Part shown: one piece after another, positions 1-6,510 of the stretch
Position numbering within the stretch: position 1 is the first letter of the stretch
Layout of the letters: the number at the start of each line of letters is the position of its first letter
DNA from: Candidatus Pacearchaeota archaeon
GTDB lineage: Archaea; Nanobdellota; Nanobdellia; Pacearchaeales; GW2011-AR1
DNA: 41,872 nt
Direction of reading: 5' to 3'
NCBI GenBank assembly: GCA_018303885.1
Contig: JAGVXG010000005.1
Coordinates: 1 to 41,872 of the forward strand
The notes under the pieces: model-generated
Told to the model about the DNA's origin: nothing
Databases searched by the model: none
The model's input: the letters and a program-made list of their open reading frames with translations, nothing else
Program-made: the position numbers and the translations under genes

Positions 1-20
1 GTGATAAATTTAAATTATTA

Positions 21-147
21 AACTAAGATGATTAAAAAAAGAAATCTATCACTAAGTGACTGCTTCTACATACTTCATACCTTAATGCTTTTCGAAAACG
101 AAATCATCGAATGAATTATGCACATTTTTAAGGCACTCATCTTAGTT
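21..147. ncRNA. possible structured RNA (nested inverted repeats)
   Basis: No protein gene is visible in the first 205 bases. An 11-bp perfect inverted repeat (AACTAAGATGA at 21-31, TCATCTTAGTT at 137-147) closes a 105-nt interior. Nested inside are CCTTAA (80-85) against TTAAGG (128-133), TGC (86-88) against GCA (120-122), and a small hairpin TCAC-TAA-GTGA near 49-59. Such nesting suits a folded RNA, but the elements are short and AT-rich and the strand is undetermined. I do not recognise the family. It could equally be a pair of short inverted repeats with no transcript. Confidence 0.25.
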
Positions 148-205
148 AACAACAATTAAGATTTTTGAGAGTATTTAAAGGTTTCGCGGGTGTTTTATTA
201 AAATA

Positions 206-535
206 TTAGAATAAGGGATTAAAATAAATTCGCATAGGACTCACTGAAGAAGAGATTATAACAGCCCCATCTTGCCATTTATCATATCTTGAAGAAATTT
301 CATATTTAGAAAGTAATTGTTCAAAATCATTTACGGATAGAGGATTTTTAAATCTTACACAAAAAGCGCCAGCATTATAATAAACTTGACTAACCTTCTC
401 GTCAGTCTTCATCCAAGCCAATTTTCCAATTAATGTTAGTTGTTCTTCTCCAATCCCAAGCTGCTCAAACAAAAATCTCTGCCCATCTGCAAGTATATTT
501 GAGCCGCCGGCAATTTTTTGAGATAAATCTGACAT
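206..535 (-). CDS. hypothetical protein, 109 aa
   Basis: Not recognised. A 109-residue soluble protein with no signal peptide or membrane segment. It starts MSDLSQ and has a mixed alpha/beta-looking sequence with one Cys. It lies 56 bp downstream of an XRE-type regulator on the same strand, so the two could be co-transcribed and the regulator could act on it. No catalytic motif is visible and function is unknown. Confidence 0.55.
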   Translation of the reverse strand: MSDLSQKIAGGSNILADGQRFLFEQLGIGEEQLTLIGKLAWMKTDEKVSQVYYNAGAFCVRFKNPLSVNDFEQLLSKYEISSRYDKWQDGAVIISSSVSPMRIYFNPLF

Positions 536-591
536 ATCTTTCTATAATTTAACGGTTTTTAAGAATTATTGTATCGCAGTTTTCTCAAGCT

Positions 592-861
592 TCAAGAAAA
601 CTTTTCCCTGATATATTTTCTAAGATCTGTTGAGGACTTAACTTCTAATAATTTTCCTGGTGTTGTTCCAAGAGCATTTGCTATCTTTACTAATTTTTCT
701 AAAGAAGGCGATTTTTGAGCATCTCCACTTTCTAAAGTAGCAATATATTGTGGAGTAATTCCTACTCTTCTTGCAAGTTCTGCTCTACTATATTTACGAT
801 GCTGACGCAATAAACGAAGATTATGCCTAAAATTTTCCAGGTAGTCCACTCTTTCTGTCAT
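592..861 (-). CDS. XRE/Cro-type helix-turn-helix regulator
   Basis: An 89-residue protein consisting almost wholly of one HTH_3 (Cro/C1) domain, residues about 10-72. It shows the family pattern: NLRLLRQHRKYSRAELARR, then GITPQYIATLESG as turn and recognition helix, then a PSLEKLVKIANALG helix pair. It is expected to bind an operator as a dimer. Small stand-alone members often repress their own operon or act as antitoxins. The 109-aa gene that follows on the same strand is the likely partner or target, but no toxin fold is evident there. The regulator assignment is firm and the target is inference. Confidence 0.85.
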   Translation of the reverse strand: MTERVDYLENFRHNLRLLRQHRKYSRAELARRVGITPQYIATLESGDAQKSPSLEKLVKIANALGTTPGKLLEVKSSTDLRKYIREKFS

Positions 862-951
862 TAAATCACTTCATGTCGCTTATTTTTATTAATTTCTATC
901 CTGAAGAATAATCAAAAATATTTTTAAATTGCCTTTCATTTAATTTTATCT

Positions 952-1191
952 ATGGACGAGATACACCACAGACAAAAAGAGCAGGAAGAAATGCAAAGAT
1001 CTGACGCGTTCGTCGATATTTTCTCAAAAGTTGTTTCTGGCGGAAAAGCAGGATATAAAACAGTTGTTCAGGTAAAGCCGATAACGACAAAATGCAAGAG
1101 CTGCGGCGCTGTTCTCGACGAAAAGCAAAAATTTTGCCATGAATGCGGCACCAAGAATGAGGCTCTTGAAAAAAAAGAAGAGAAAAAATAA
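952..1191 (+). CDS. small zinc-ribbon protein
   Basis: A 79-residue protein with a hydrophilic N-terminal half and a C-terminal zinc ribbon made of two CxxC knuckles (CKSCG near residue 47 and CHECG near 62), followed by a Lys/Glu tail. Single zinc ribbons like this occur in many small archaeal proteins of unknown role and probably bind one Zn ion. The ATG follows an AT-rich TATA-like stretch (TTTTTAAATTG around 918-928) by about 25 nt, so the transcript is probably almost leaderless. Partner and function cannot be told from sequence. Confidence 0.7.
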   Translation: MDEIHHRQKEQEEMQRSDAFVDIFSKVVSGGKAGYKTVVQVKPITTKCKSCGAVLDEKQKFCHECGTKNEALEKKEEKK

Positions 1192-1240
1192 TTTTATTAA
1201 AATACTTTTATCAAAAATTTAAATGAGGTAAATAAAATAT

Positions 1241-1945
1241 ATGGACGTTACAGCCAGAATAAACGATGTCTATGGTGAAATCGCAAAGATAAACGGAAAA
1301 TCCAGAAAAACTCATGTTTTTGATCATAATGGCTATCCTATTTATGCCTTTCAATACGGCAGAAATCCAGAAGTATTTGTTTCTTCTGGAATGCATTGCG
1401 ATGAATGGACAGAAATTTACGCTCATTTATTTTTTCTTCATAATTTAGGAACAAGAAGAAATTTCCCCCCTTTTGTAAGTATACCATTTATCAACCCAGT
1501 AGGATTAACAAAATACCCAAAGAGAGATCGTTCAAACCGTCGTTGGGGGGGAAAAGCAAAAACAGAAGGCATATTGCAAAGAACAATAAGAAATTATCTT
1601 TCTCGTTTCAATTTTCAGGATAGTTTAGACATGCATGAAGACACAGATATGCGTAGAGCATATGTCTATGAAAGATTCAGAAACGGAAAAGCCAGTTTGG
1701 CGCGTAAAATTCTTGATAGCCTTCATTATCCTGTTTTAAAGGCAGAAGAAATTTATAAGGAGGAGTGTGTAGAAGGTGTTGTTCCAAGTAATCATATAGA
1801 AGAAAACACCTTGGAGAGTATGATGTTCCACGATTTCGAAACAAATCATTCCTTAACAAGCGAAGTTCCAGGAAAATTGTCCAGAGAACACAGAGTTAAA
1901 TGCGGAACTCAAATCTTAACTCTTTTCATGAAACATTTGCATTAA
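1241..1945 (+). CDS. M14-like zinc carboxypeptidase / AstE-AspA-type hydrolase
   Basis: 234 residues with the zinc-carboxypeptidase layout. GMHCDEW gives the HxxE pair (His52, Glu55). FINPVGL followed by RDRSNRR resembles the substrate-binding Arg/Asn region (about 84-100). SLDMHED supplies the third zinc ligand (His132). TSEVPG carries the likely catalytic Glu208. The family removes C-terminal residues or acyl groups (carboxypeptidase, succinylglutamate desuccinylase, aspartoacylase). At 234 aa this is a minimal domain with no signal peptide, so it should act in the cytoplasm. GAGGTAA upstream may be its ribosome-binding site. The substrate is unknown. Confidence 0.75.
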   Translation: MDVTARINDVYGEIAKINGKSRKTHVFDHNGYPIYAFQYGRNPEVFVSSGMHCDEWTEIYAHLFFLHNLGTRRNFPPFVSIPFINPVGLTKYPKRDRSNRRWGGKAKTEGILQRTIRNYLSRFNFQDSLDMHEDTDMRRAYVYERFRNGKASLARKILDSLHYPVLKAEEIYKEECVEGVVPSNHIEENTLESMMFHDFETNHSLTSEVPGKLSREHRVKCGTQILTLFMKHLH

Positions 1946-1984
1946 CAACATAAATTTAATAATTCTAAGTTCTTTACTTAACCA

Positions 1985-2437
1985 ATGGAAAATTCATTAA
2001 AAACATACAAAACTAAAAGAAAATTCTCAGAAACACCAGAGCCAAAAGGTAAAGTTCTTAAGAAGAAAGAGAAAAAACTAATCTTCGTTGTTCACAAACA
2101 TTTCGCGAGAAATTTACACTACGATTTAAGATTAGAAATGAACGGTACTCTTGCAAGCTGGGCTGTTCCAAAAGAACCGCCGATAACAAAAGAACATAAA
2201 AGATTGGCAATTCAAGTTGAAGATCATCCTCTAGCATACGCGAAATTCCGCGGAGTTATCCCAGAAGGAAATTACGGCGCAGGAAAAGTTGAAATCTTGG
2301 ACAATGGCAATTACGAATTAAAATATGCAGATTCCAAGAAAATTGAATTTATTCTTCATGGAAAAAAACTCAAAGGCAATTATGTTTTAATAAAAACCAG
2401 CTATGTAAAAAACGGCTGGTTATGGTTTAAGGTTTAG
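1985..2437 (+). CDS. stand-alone LigD-type DNA 3'-phosphoesterase
   Basis: 150 residues matching the LigD phosphoesterase (PE) domain almost end to end. It has FVVHKHFARNLHYDLRLE (His-rich catalytic strand, about 34-51), the SWAVPK segment (about 58-63), HPLAYAKFRGVIPEGNYGAG (about 81-100) and a final GNYVLIK strand. PE enzymes clean 3'-phosphates and 3'-ribonucleotides off broken DNA ends. Bacteria fuse the domain to ligase, while archaea often encode it alone as here. No ligase or Ku is adjacent. Its last nine codons lie inside a 32-bp sequence repeated at 3175-3206, which suggests the 3' end was rebuilt by an insertion. Confidence 0.9.
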   Translation: MENSLKTYKTKRKFSETPEPKGKVLKKKEKKLIFVVHKHFARNLHYDLRLEMNGTLASWAVPKEPPITKEHKRLAIQVEDHPLAYAKFRGVIPEGNYGAGKVEILDNGNYELKYADSKKIEFILHGKKLKGNYVLIKTSYVKNGWLWFKV

Positions 2438-2439
2438 AA
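2408..2439 (+). repeat. direct repeat, copy A: 3' end of LigD-PE gene
   Basis: A 32-bp direct repeat partner of 3175-3206 with 30 of 32 identities. It encodes the functional C-terminus KNGWLWFKV plus stop. The two mismatches (positions 2420 and 2422, inside TTA versus CTG) are synonymous Leu codons. Confidence 0.85.
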
Positions 2440-2446
2440 ATATAAA

Positions 2447-2517
2447 TCTCCCTAGCAGGACTCGAACCTGCATACATCGGGCTACGGCCAATTGCTCTAC
2501 CCTTGAGCTATAGGGAG
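2447..2517 (-). tRNA. tRNA-Tyr (anticodon GTA)
   Basis: Read on the minus strand this folds as a complete cloverleaf. The acceptor stem CTCCCTA pairs with TAGGGAG and the discriminator is A. The D stem is GCTC/GAGC. The anticodon stem ATTGG/CCGAT encloses the loop CCGTAGC. The variable region is 4 nt. The T arm is GCAGG-TTCGAGT-CCTGC. The middle of the 7-nt loop gives GTA (Tyr). The C1-G72 pair and A73 are the known archaeal tyrosine identity elements, which supports the call. Position 33 is C rather than the nearly universal U. No CCA is encoded and no intron is seen. Confidence 0.92.
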
Positions 2518-2638
2518 AGAATTTTTTAATAGAATTCTGAGTTATAACTATAAAAATTGATTAATTCGCAAATATTTAGATTAGGTTTATTAGCCATACC
2601 TTACTAAGATTTATAACATATTTAAACTTGTTGCCTCT

Positions 2639-2935
2639 ATGGACCATATTTTTGAAATAACTGATAAAACAGGGAGAAAAATAAGACTAACTAAAAAACA
2701 ATGGACTCATATTACTTCCCCAACTTCTCCACATGCTTATATGACAAATTATTTAGAAGAGATTAAAGAAACTTTAATTAATCCAGATAAAATGGTTAAT
2801 AGTTTAAGTGATGATCAAAAAGTAAATTATTATAAATATTACAAAAAAAGAGAAAGATACCTCAAAAACATAGTTAATTATTTAAATGGAAACGGCTTTG
2901 TTATTTCAGCATATTTTGTAAAAAGTATTAATTAA
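2639..2935 (+). CDS. putative PBECR-type nuclease / toxin-like protein paired with DUF2283
   Basis: A 98-residue basic protein. It opens with the IFEITDKTGRKIRLTKKQWTHI pattern seen in small Barnase-EndoU-ColicinE5/RelE-like (PBECR) nuclease-fold proteins that are commonly encoded just upstream of DUF2283 genes. That same arrangement occurs here with a gap of about 13 bp. No experimental role is known to me. By context the pair looks like a toxin-antitoxin or nuclease-inhibitor module. A TATA-like CATATTTAAAC ends about 10 nt before the ATG. The usual HPE-type catalytic stretch is not obvious (HITSPTSPH here), so activity is uncertain. Confidence 0.55.
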   Translation: MDHIFEITDKTGRKIRLTKKQWTHITSPTSPHAYMTNYLEEIKETLINPDKMVNSLSDDQKVNYYKYYKKRERYLKNIVNYLNGNGFVISAYFVKSIN

Positions 2936-2948
2936 AATGGAAGGAAAA

Positions 2949-3176
2949 ATGAGTATTTATTATGACGAAGAAGGAGATTATTTAGAAATCTTCATAGAAG
3001 GAAAAAGTCCAACATATGGGGAAGACCTTGGGGATGATGTAACATTATTCAAAAAAGAAGAAACTGATGAAGTTGTTGGTGTGGGGGTTCTTAATTTCAG
3101 AAAAAGAACAAAAAACCTAGATGAAATAAAGCTTAATTTACCCTTCAAAGTTAATTTTTCTTCGCTGAAAATTTAA
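2949..3176 (+). CDS. DUF2283 family protein (putative antitoxin partner)
   Basis: A DUF2283 protein: SIYYDEEGDYLEIFI, an Asp-rich loop, then VVGVGVLNFRKR, the two-strand core of the family. I chose ATG 2949 because family members begin M-x-I-x-Y-D and GGAAGG lies 5 nt upstream. An in-frame ATG at 2937 would add MEGK. It follows the nuclease-like gene directly and is probably translated with it. In other genomes DUF2283 genes repeatedly accompany small nuclease-fold genes, hence the antitoxin suggestion, which is inference. Confidence 0.75.
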   Translation: MSIYYDEEGDYLEIFIEGKSPTYGEDLGDDVTLFKKEETDEVVGVGVLNFRKRTKNLDEIKLNLPFKVNFSSLKI

Positions 3177-3206
3177 AAACGGCTGGCTGTGGTTTAAGGT
3201 TTAGAA
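3175..3206 (+). repeat. direct repeat, copy B: relic of LigD-PE 3' end
   Basis: This repeats the terminal codons and stop of the LigD-PE gene (KNGWLWFKV in the same frame) but has no reading frame upstream, so it is a relic. The two differences from 2408-2439 form one synonymous Leu codon. Together the repeats bracket 735 bp holding tRNA-Tyr and the nuclease/DUF2283 pair. Confidence 0.85.
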
Positions 3207-3209
3207 TTT

Positions 3210-3992
3210 TCATTCATAAACAGCGGCTTTTTCTCTTTCTTCAGGATCATATATCGCTGCTTTTGTTTCTAAATCTATATCATATAATTCTAAAGCAGAA
3301 ACCTTATCCTCATCTCTTTCGTAACGACTAGACAAAACATGACCTTTAAACGCTTCAGCAACAAATGGCGCCAAAGTCTTTTTTATTCCTTTTCTTTTAT
3401 AATTTCTAAACTTTTCAAAAACAAAATTATCAATTTCTACATTTACTCGCTTATAGTCCACGCTAGCCACAGCTTCAGTTTGACGCATATCAATTACCCA
3501 TTCTGAATCGGGAATATACAAACCAGGAGGCAAATCTCTTAGCTTTTTTACTCCAAATGACAAAACAACACCATTTGCATTTTCATACCATGTTTTTTCA
3601 ATTGTCATATCACCACGATCAGATCTTAGAGTAATCATGTCTGTCTGAGGAATCCACCAGTCTATTCCATTTTCATAATTTTCAACGCCAAATTTTTCAT
3701 CCAAGACTATTACATCAACGTCTTTATGTTCGTATAAATCGTCTCTGCGCCTGTCTTTATGCCAAACAGCTTCAGACAACCCTCCAATAAGTAACCCTGC
3801 AGACTCTTGTTGTTGTAATAATTGGTGTGCTACTAACATCCCCTCTAAACCTTGAGCTGCACCTGGAAATTCTGGGTCTTTAAGCTTGAGACTTAAAGAG
3901 AGCAGTAATTTTAACCCAAGTCTTTGACTATGATTTAAACCAAATTTTTGTTCTAGTCTTTGATAATTTACCAAACCCATTCCTAATTTCAT
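3210..3992 (-). CDS. nucleotidyltransferase-fold protein, 260 aa
   Basis: A soluble 260-residue protein. GLLIGGLSEAVW (about 66-77) followed by HKDVDVIVLD (about 89-98) fits the Pol-beta-superfamily nucleotidyltransferase signature hGG-x-D-h-D. The two Asp residues would bind metal. The rest has no recognised domain and the C-terminus is charged. Substrate is unknown. Relatives act on tRNA, antibiotics or toxin partners (MNT, AbiEii-like). A TTTATAAAGG promoter-like box lies upstream. It heads a run of minus-strand accessory genes but is well separated from the next. Confidence 0.55.
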   Translation of the reverse strand: MKLGMGLVNYQRLEQKFGLNHSQRLGLKLLLSLSLKLKDPEFPGAAQGLEGMLVAHQLLQQQESAGLLIGGLSEAVWHKDRRRDDLYEHKDVDVIVLDEKFGVENYENGIDWWIPQTDMITLRSDRGDMTIEKTWYENANGVVLSFGVKKLRDLPPGLYIPDSEWVIDMRQTEAVASVDYKRVNVEIDNFVFEKFRNYKRKGIKKTLAPFVAEAFKGHVLSSRYERDEDKVSALELYDIDLETKAAIYDPEEREKAAVYE

Positions 3993-4022
3993 TTTTTTAG
4001 AATAAATTATTCCTTTATAAAT

Positions 4023-4952
4023 TTATTTTTCTTTTCCTAGCCCAGCTCTTTCAACCAAAGCCTCTAATTTTTCAGGATTTCTTAAAAGATGTCCTTCATA
4101 AGCCTGGATTCCTTCTGGTCCAGCTATTTCCTCAGGATGTTCTATATATCTATTTTGGAAATCTTTTATTCCTCTTCTCTGAATACGTCTTGCAAAATAT
4201 CCAGGCCTTCCTCTACGACCCCAATAACTTCCAAGATACATTGCCATAGCAGAAGCCGTAACTAAAGATGCAGCAGCTACACCCAAAGTATAACCAATTT
4301 CGTCTGTAGCTAAATTGTCTGCAAAATTATGAAGTGCTTCGAAGAAAGGATTCATATCTACTTGCTTTAATGCTTCTATTGCAGGTCCAGCTGTTTCTGT
4401 AAATTGGTCTTTTCCAGCATTAATATTTGTAGCTGCAGCCTCCATTGTCCTTACACCATCTCCAAGAGAATGATAGGCACTTATGGGATCAAAAGGCTTA
4501 TCTCCTCCAGGCCACAAGTAATCTCGAGCCTCTCTGAATATCTCCCACCCCCTTTTTACTTCAGTTGCTCCAGCTTGTAATAATCTTCCAGAACGTCCAA
4601 GTTCTTCAGCAACTTCTGGGCCTCTTTCCCTTAAATATTGAAAAGCAGCATCAGTTTTTCTTGCATACTCAGGAGCATGAATGTAATGATCAATAGAACT
4701 CACTATTCCTTTAGGTATTGCAGTGACAGCATCTCCTAACTTTTGAACTAAAGTTTCTCCATTTCCAACAAAAACACCAGCTATACCAGCCCCGCCAGCT
4801 AATTTTATTGATATAGAAGCTGCAATAGCAACAGGCCTTCTTCTACGAGGCTTTTCTAAGAATCTGTCTACGGCTTTAACAGCCTTGCTATTATGAACTT
4901 TTCCTACATATTTTCCAACAATTTTAAACGGACTTTTCATTTTTATCTCCAT
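4023..4952 (-). CDS. hypothetical membrane protein, 309 aa
   Basis: Not recognised. The N-terminus is basic (about 1-45, many Lys/Arg), followed by a Gly/Ala-rich weakly hydrophobic stretch (about 46-75). A long helical region follows with Ala, Glu and Arg typical of amphipathic helices (about 90-205), then one clear membrane segment (about 218-243), a very basic GRRGRPGYFARRIQRRG patch and a charged tail. The start could instead be ATG 4940 (residue 5), which has GGAG at Shine-Dalgarno distance. Its promoter shares a TATA-plus-TGTAACTACTAAA arrangement with the next gene upstream (5034-5717), so the two may be co-regulated. Confidence 0.55.
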   Translation of the reverse strand: MEIKMKSPFKIVGKYVGKVHNSKAVKAVDRFLEKPRRRRPVAIAASISIKLAGGAGIAGVFVGNGETLVQKLGDAVTAIPKGIVSSIDHYIHAPEYARKTDAAFQYLRERGPEVAEELGRSGRLLQAGATEVKRGWEIFREARDYLWPGGDKPFDPISAYHSLGDGVRTMEAAATNINAGKDQFTETAGPAIEALKQVDMNPFFEALHNFADNLATDEIGYTLGVAAASLVTASAMAMYLGSYWGRRGRPGYFARRIQRRGIKDFQNRYIEHPEEIAGPEGIQAYEGHLLRNPEKLEALVERAGLGKEK

Positions 4953-4964
4953 TATTTCTTACTT

Positions 4965-4990
4965 TTTAGTAGTTACAGTTGTATATAAAC
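4965..4990 (-). promoter_or_regulatory. promoter with TATATA and TGTAACTACTAAA motif
   Basis: Read on the minus strand, a TATATA box (4982-4990 region) is followed after 4 nt by TGTAACTACTAAA (4977 down to 4965), just before the 309-aa gene. The same 13-mer at the same spacing occurs at 5729-5754. Confidence 0.5.
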
Positions 4991-5033
4991 TTTTTGGTTT
5001 TATAAAAATCTTAAATTTTTTGAGAGAATCAAA

Positions 5034-5717
5034 TCATTGCTTTTCTTCATCCATCATCCTTAAAATTCTTTCTCTGTAACCCTTGTGATCCTTCATATCT
5101 CTCTTTTTTGGAGGATTTTTAATCAGAAATTCTATTCCCCTATCAATGCTTTGATCAAGAATTGGTGCAACAATTTCATACCCAACTGCTGCGTAGCCAT
5201 ATTCATATCTTGGATATCCTTCAAAATCACTGTGCCAAAGATTTCTTTTTGAGCTATCTCCAAAGGTTCTGTATTCAAAATAGGCTGCTATGCCCTCGGA
5301 TATTACTTTTTCCCTCTTCTTTTTAAAAAATTTCCAAATCGATGGCCAACTTCCATTTCCCAAACTTTCGCTTAATTTATCAGCGTACCAATGTCCTAAT
5401 TCGTGAGCTATCGTGATACTGTCTTCTTCTGACTCTCTAACCCAAACATTATCATAAAAAGTGCTGTATCTGCCTACTAAAGCGTCCTGTCTTGGTGCAT
5501 CTAATGTTATTCTAGGTTCACCAAAATGTCTTATTCCCAATGTTTTTTCCTGTCTTCTAACCACATTTTCAATTTTTTTTCTTAGAAATACAGACTCAAT
5601 AGGATCTGCCGTGCTTCTAGAAATAATTCCCAGAATGTTTAACCCAGCAATCCCCCATGCTACTCCAATTAAGGTCGGCATCACAGTTCTTCTAAAACCT
5701 CTGCTTATTCTTCCCAT
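5034..5717 (-). CDS. HExxH gluzincin-like metalloprotein, 227 aa
   Basis: An N-terminal hydrophobic segment (about 9-33) acts as signal or anchor. The exposed domain carries HELGHWYADKLSE (HExxH near residue 105) and, about 36 residues on, SEGIAAYFEYR, whose Glu is the likely third zinc ligand. This is the peptidase-MA/gluzincin arrangement, so I infer a membrane-anchored zinc peptidase facing outward. The C-terminus (ILDQSIDRGIEFLIKNPPK, then YRERILRMM) is shared with the adjacent paralog at 5792-6466. Cofactor and fold are supported by motif; the substrate is unknown. Confidence 0.65.
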   Translation of the reverse strand: MGRISRGFRRTVMPTLIGVAWGIAGLNILGIISRSTADPIESVFLRKKIENVVRRQEKTLGIRHFGEPRITLDAPRQDALVGRYSTFYDNVWVRESEEDSITIAHELGHWYADKLSESLGNGSWPSIWKFFKKKREKVISEGIAAYFEYRTFGDSSKRNLWHSDFEGYPRYEYGYAAVGYEIVAPILDQSIDRGIEFLIKNPPKKRDMKDHKGYRERILRMMDEEKQ

Positions 5718-5728
5718 TTTCTTAATTA

Positions 5729-5754
5729 TTTAGTAGTTACACTCCTATATAAGC
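5729..5754 (-). promoter_or_regulatory. promoter with TATATA and TGTAACTACTAAA motif
   Basis: The minus-strand TATATA box (5746-5754) lies 4 nt before TGTAACTACTAAA (5741 down to 5729), and the ATG is at 5717. It is identical in motif and spacing to the promoter at 4965-4990. Confidence 0.5.
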
Positions 5755-5791
5755 TTTTCTACGAGCCAGTCTTAAAAGATAGTTATAGAAT

Positions 5792-6466
5792 TTAATGCCC
5801 AATTTCCATCATTCTTAAAATTCTTTCTCTATACCTTACCAAATCTTTCAAATCTCTTCTTTTTGGAGGATTTTTAATGAGAGTTTCTATTCCTTCATTG
5901 ATATTCTGATCAAGAATTGGAGCAACTACTTTCGGGCCAATTTCATAATAAACAAACTCCGCCTTTTCACCTTTATACCTATCTTCTTTAAAGTAATCTT
6001 CAAGGTCTCTATGATCTAATTCAGGGTTAATGTCAATACCTCTTGTTCTAAGCTCAAAATAATTAGCTATTCCTTCAGAAAGCAACAGAGTACCTTTATT
6101 ATTTTCATTACCTGGCCAGCTGCCGTTCCCCATTCTTTCACTTAATCCATCAATATGACAATGGGCTGCTTCATGGGATAAGGTATTAATATCATATTTA
6201 CCCTCATCAAGCAAGATTATATTGCTGTTATAAAGATACCATCCAATCTTAGGGATCTTGCTTTTTGTTCTTGGGCGTAAATTTTCATCAAATGATATGC
6301 TTACAGGATCACAAAGATTTTTTATTCCAAGTATTTTTTCCTGGGCTTCGACTGCTTCTCTGAACTCCCTTCTTACCTTAATTTCATTGCCTAAAACTCT
6401 GTCTCTTGCAATTAATGAGCCTAAAAGTAAAATTGCTCCTGTTGAAAATCTTCTAAAATTCATCAT
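5792..6466 (-). CDS. HExxH gluzincin-like metalloprotein, paralog, 224 aa
   Basis: A paralog of the preceding gene. An N-terminal hydrophobic segment precedes DINTLSHEAAHCHIDGLSE (HExxH) and LLSEGIANYFELRTRG with the presumed Glu ligand. Both proteins share GNGSWP between these motifs and an almost identical C-terminal block. I place the start at ATG 6466 (or 6463, MNFRRF). A longer open frame reaching 6598 overlaps uS2 and lacks similarity to the paralog there. Its promoter does not carry the TGTAACTACTAAA motif. A tandem duplication followed by divergence is the simplest explanation. Confidence 0.65.
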   Translation of the reverse strand: MMNFRRFSTGAILLLGSLIARDRVLGNEIKVRREFREAVEAQEKILGIKNLCDPVSISFDENLRPRTKSKIPKIGWYLYNSNIILLDEGKYDINTLSHEAAHCHIDGLSERMGNGSWPGNENNKGTLLLSEGIANYFELRTRGIDINPELDHRDLEDYFKEDRYKGEKAEFVYYEIGPKVVAPILDQNINEGIETLIKNPPKRRDLKDLVRYRERILRMMEIGH

Positions 6467-6510
6467 AAAAAAATATAATAGTGTATTATAAAGATTGTTA
6501 TAACAGAGAT

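Noticed and set aside
2447-2517. Alternative acceptor end with an extra T:A pair, which would shift the numbering
   Set aside because: The shifted register misplaces U8 and A9. The C1-G72 register gives standard stems and the GTA anticodon with tyrosine identity bases.
2440-3174. Complete integrative element
   Set aside because: No integrase, recombinase or replication gene lies between the repeats; only a relic or trans-mobilised insertion can be argued.
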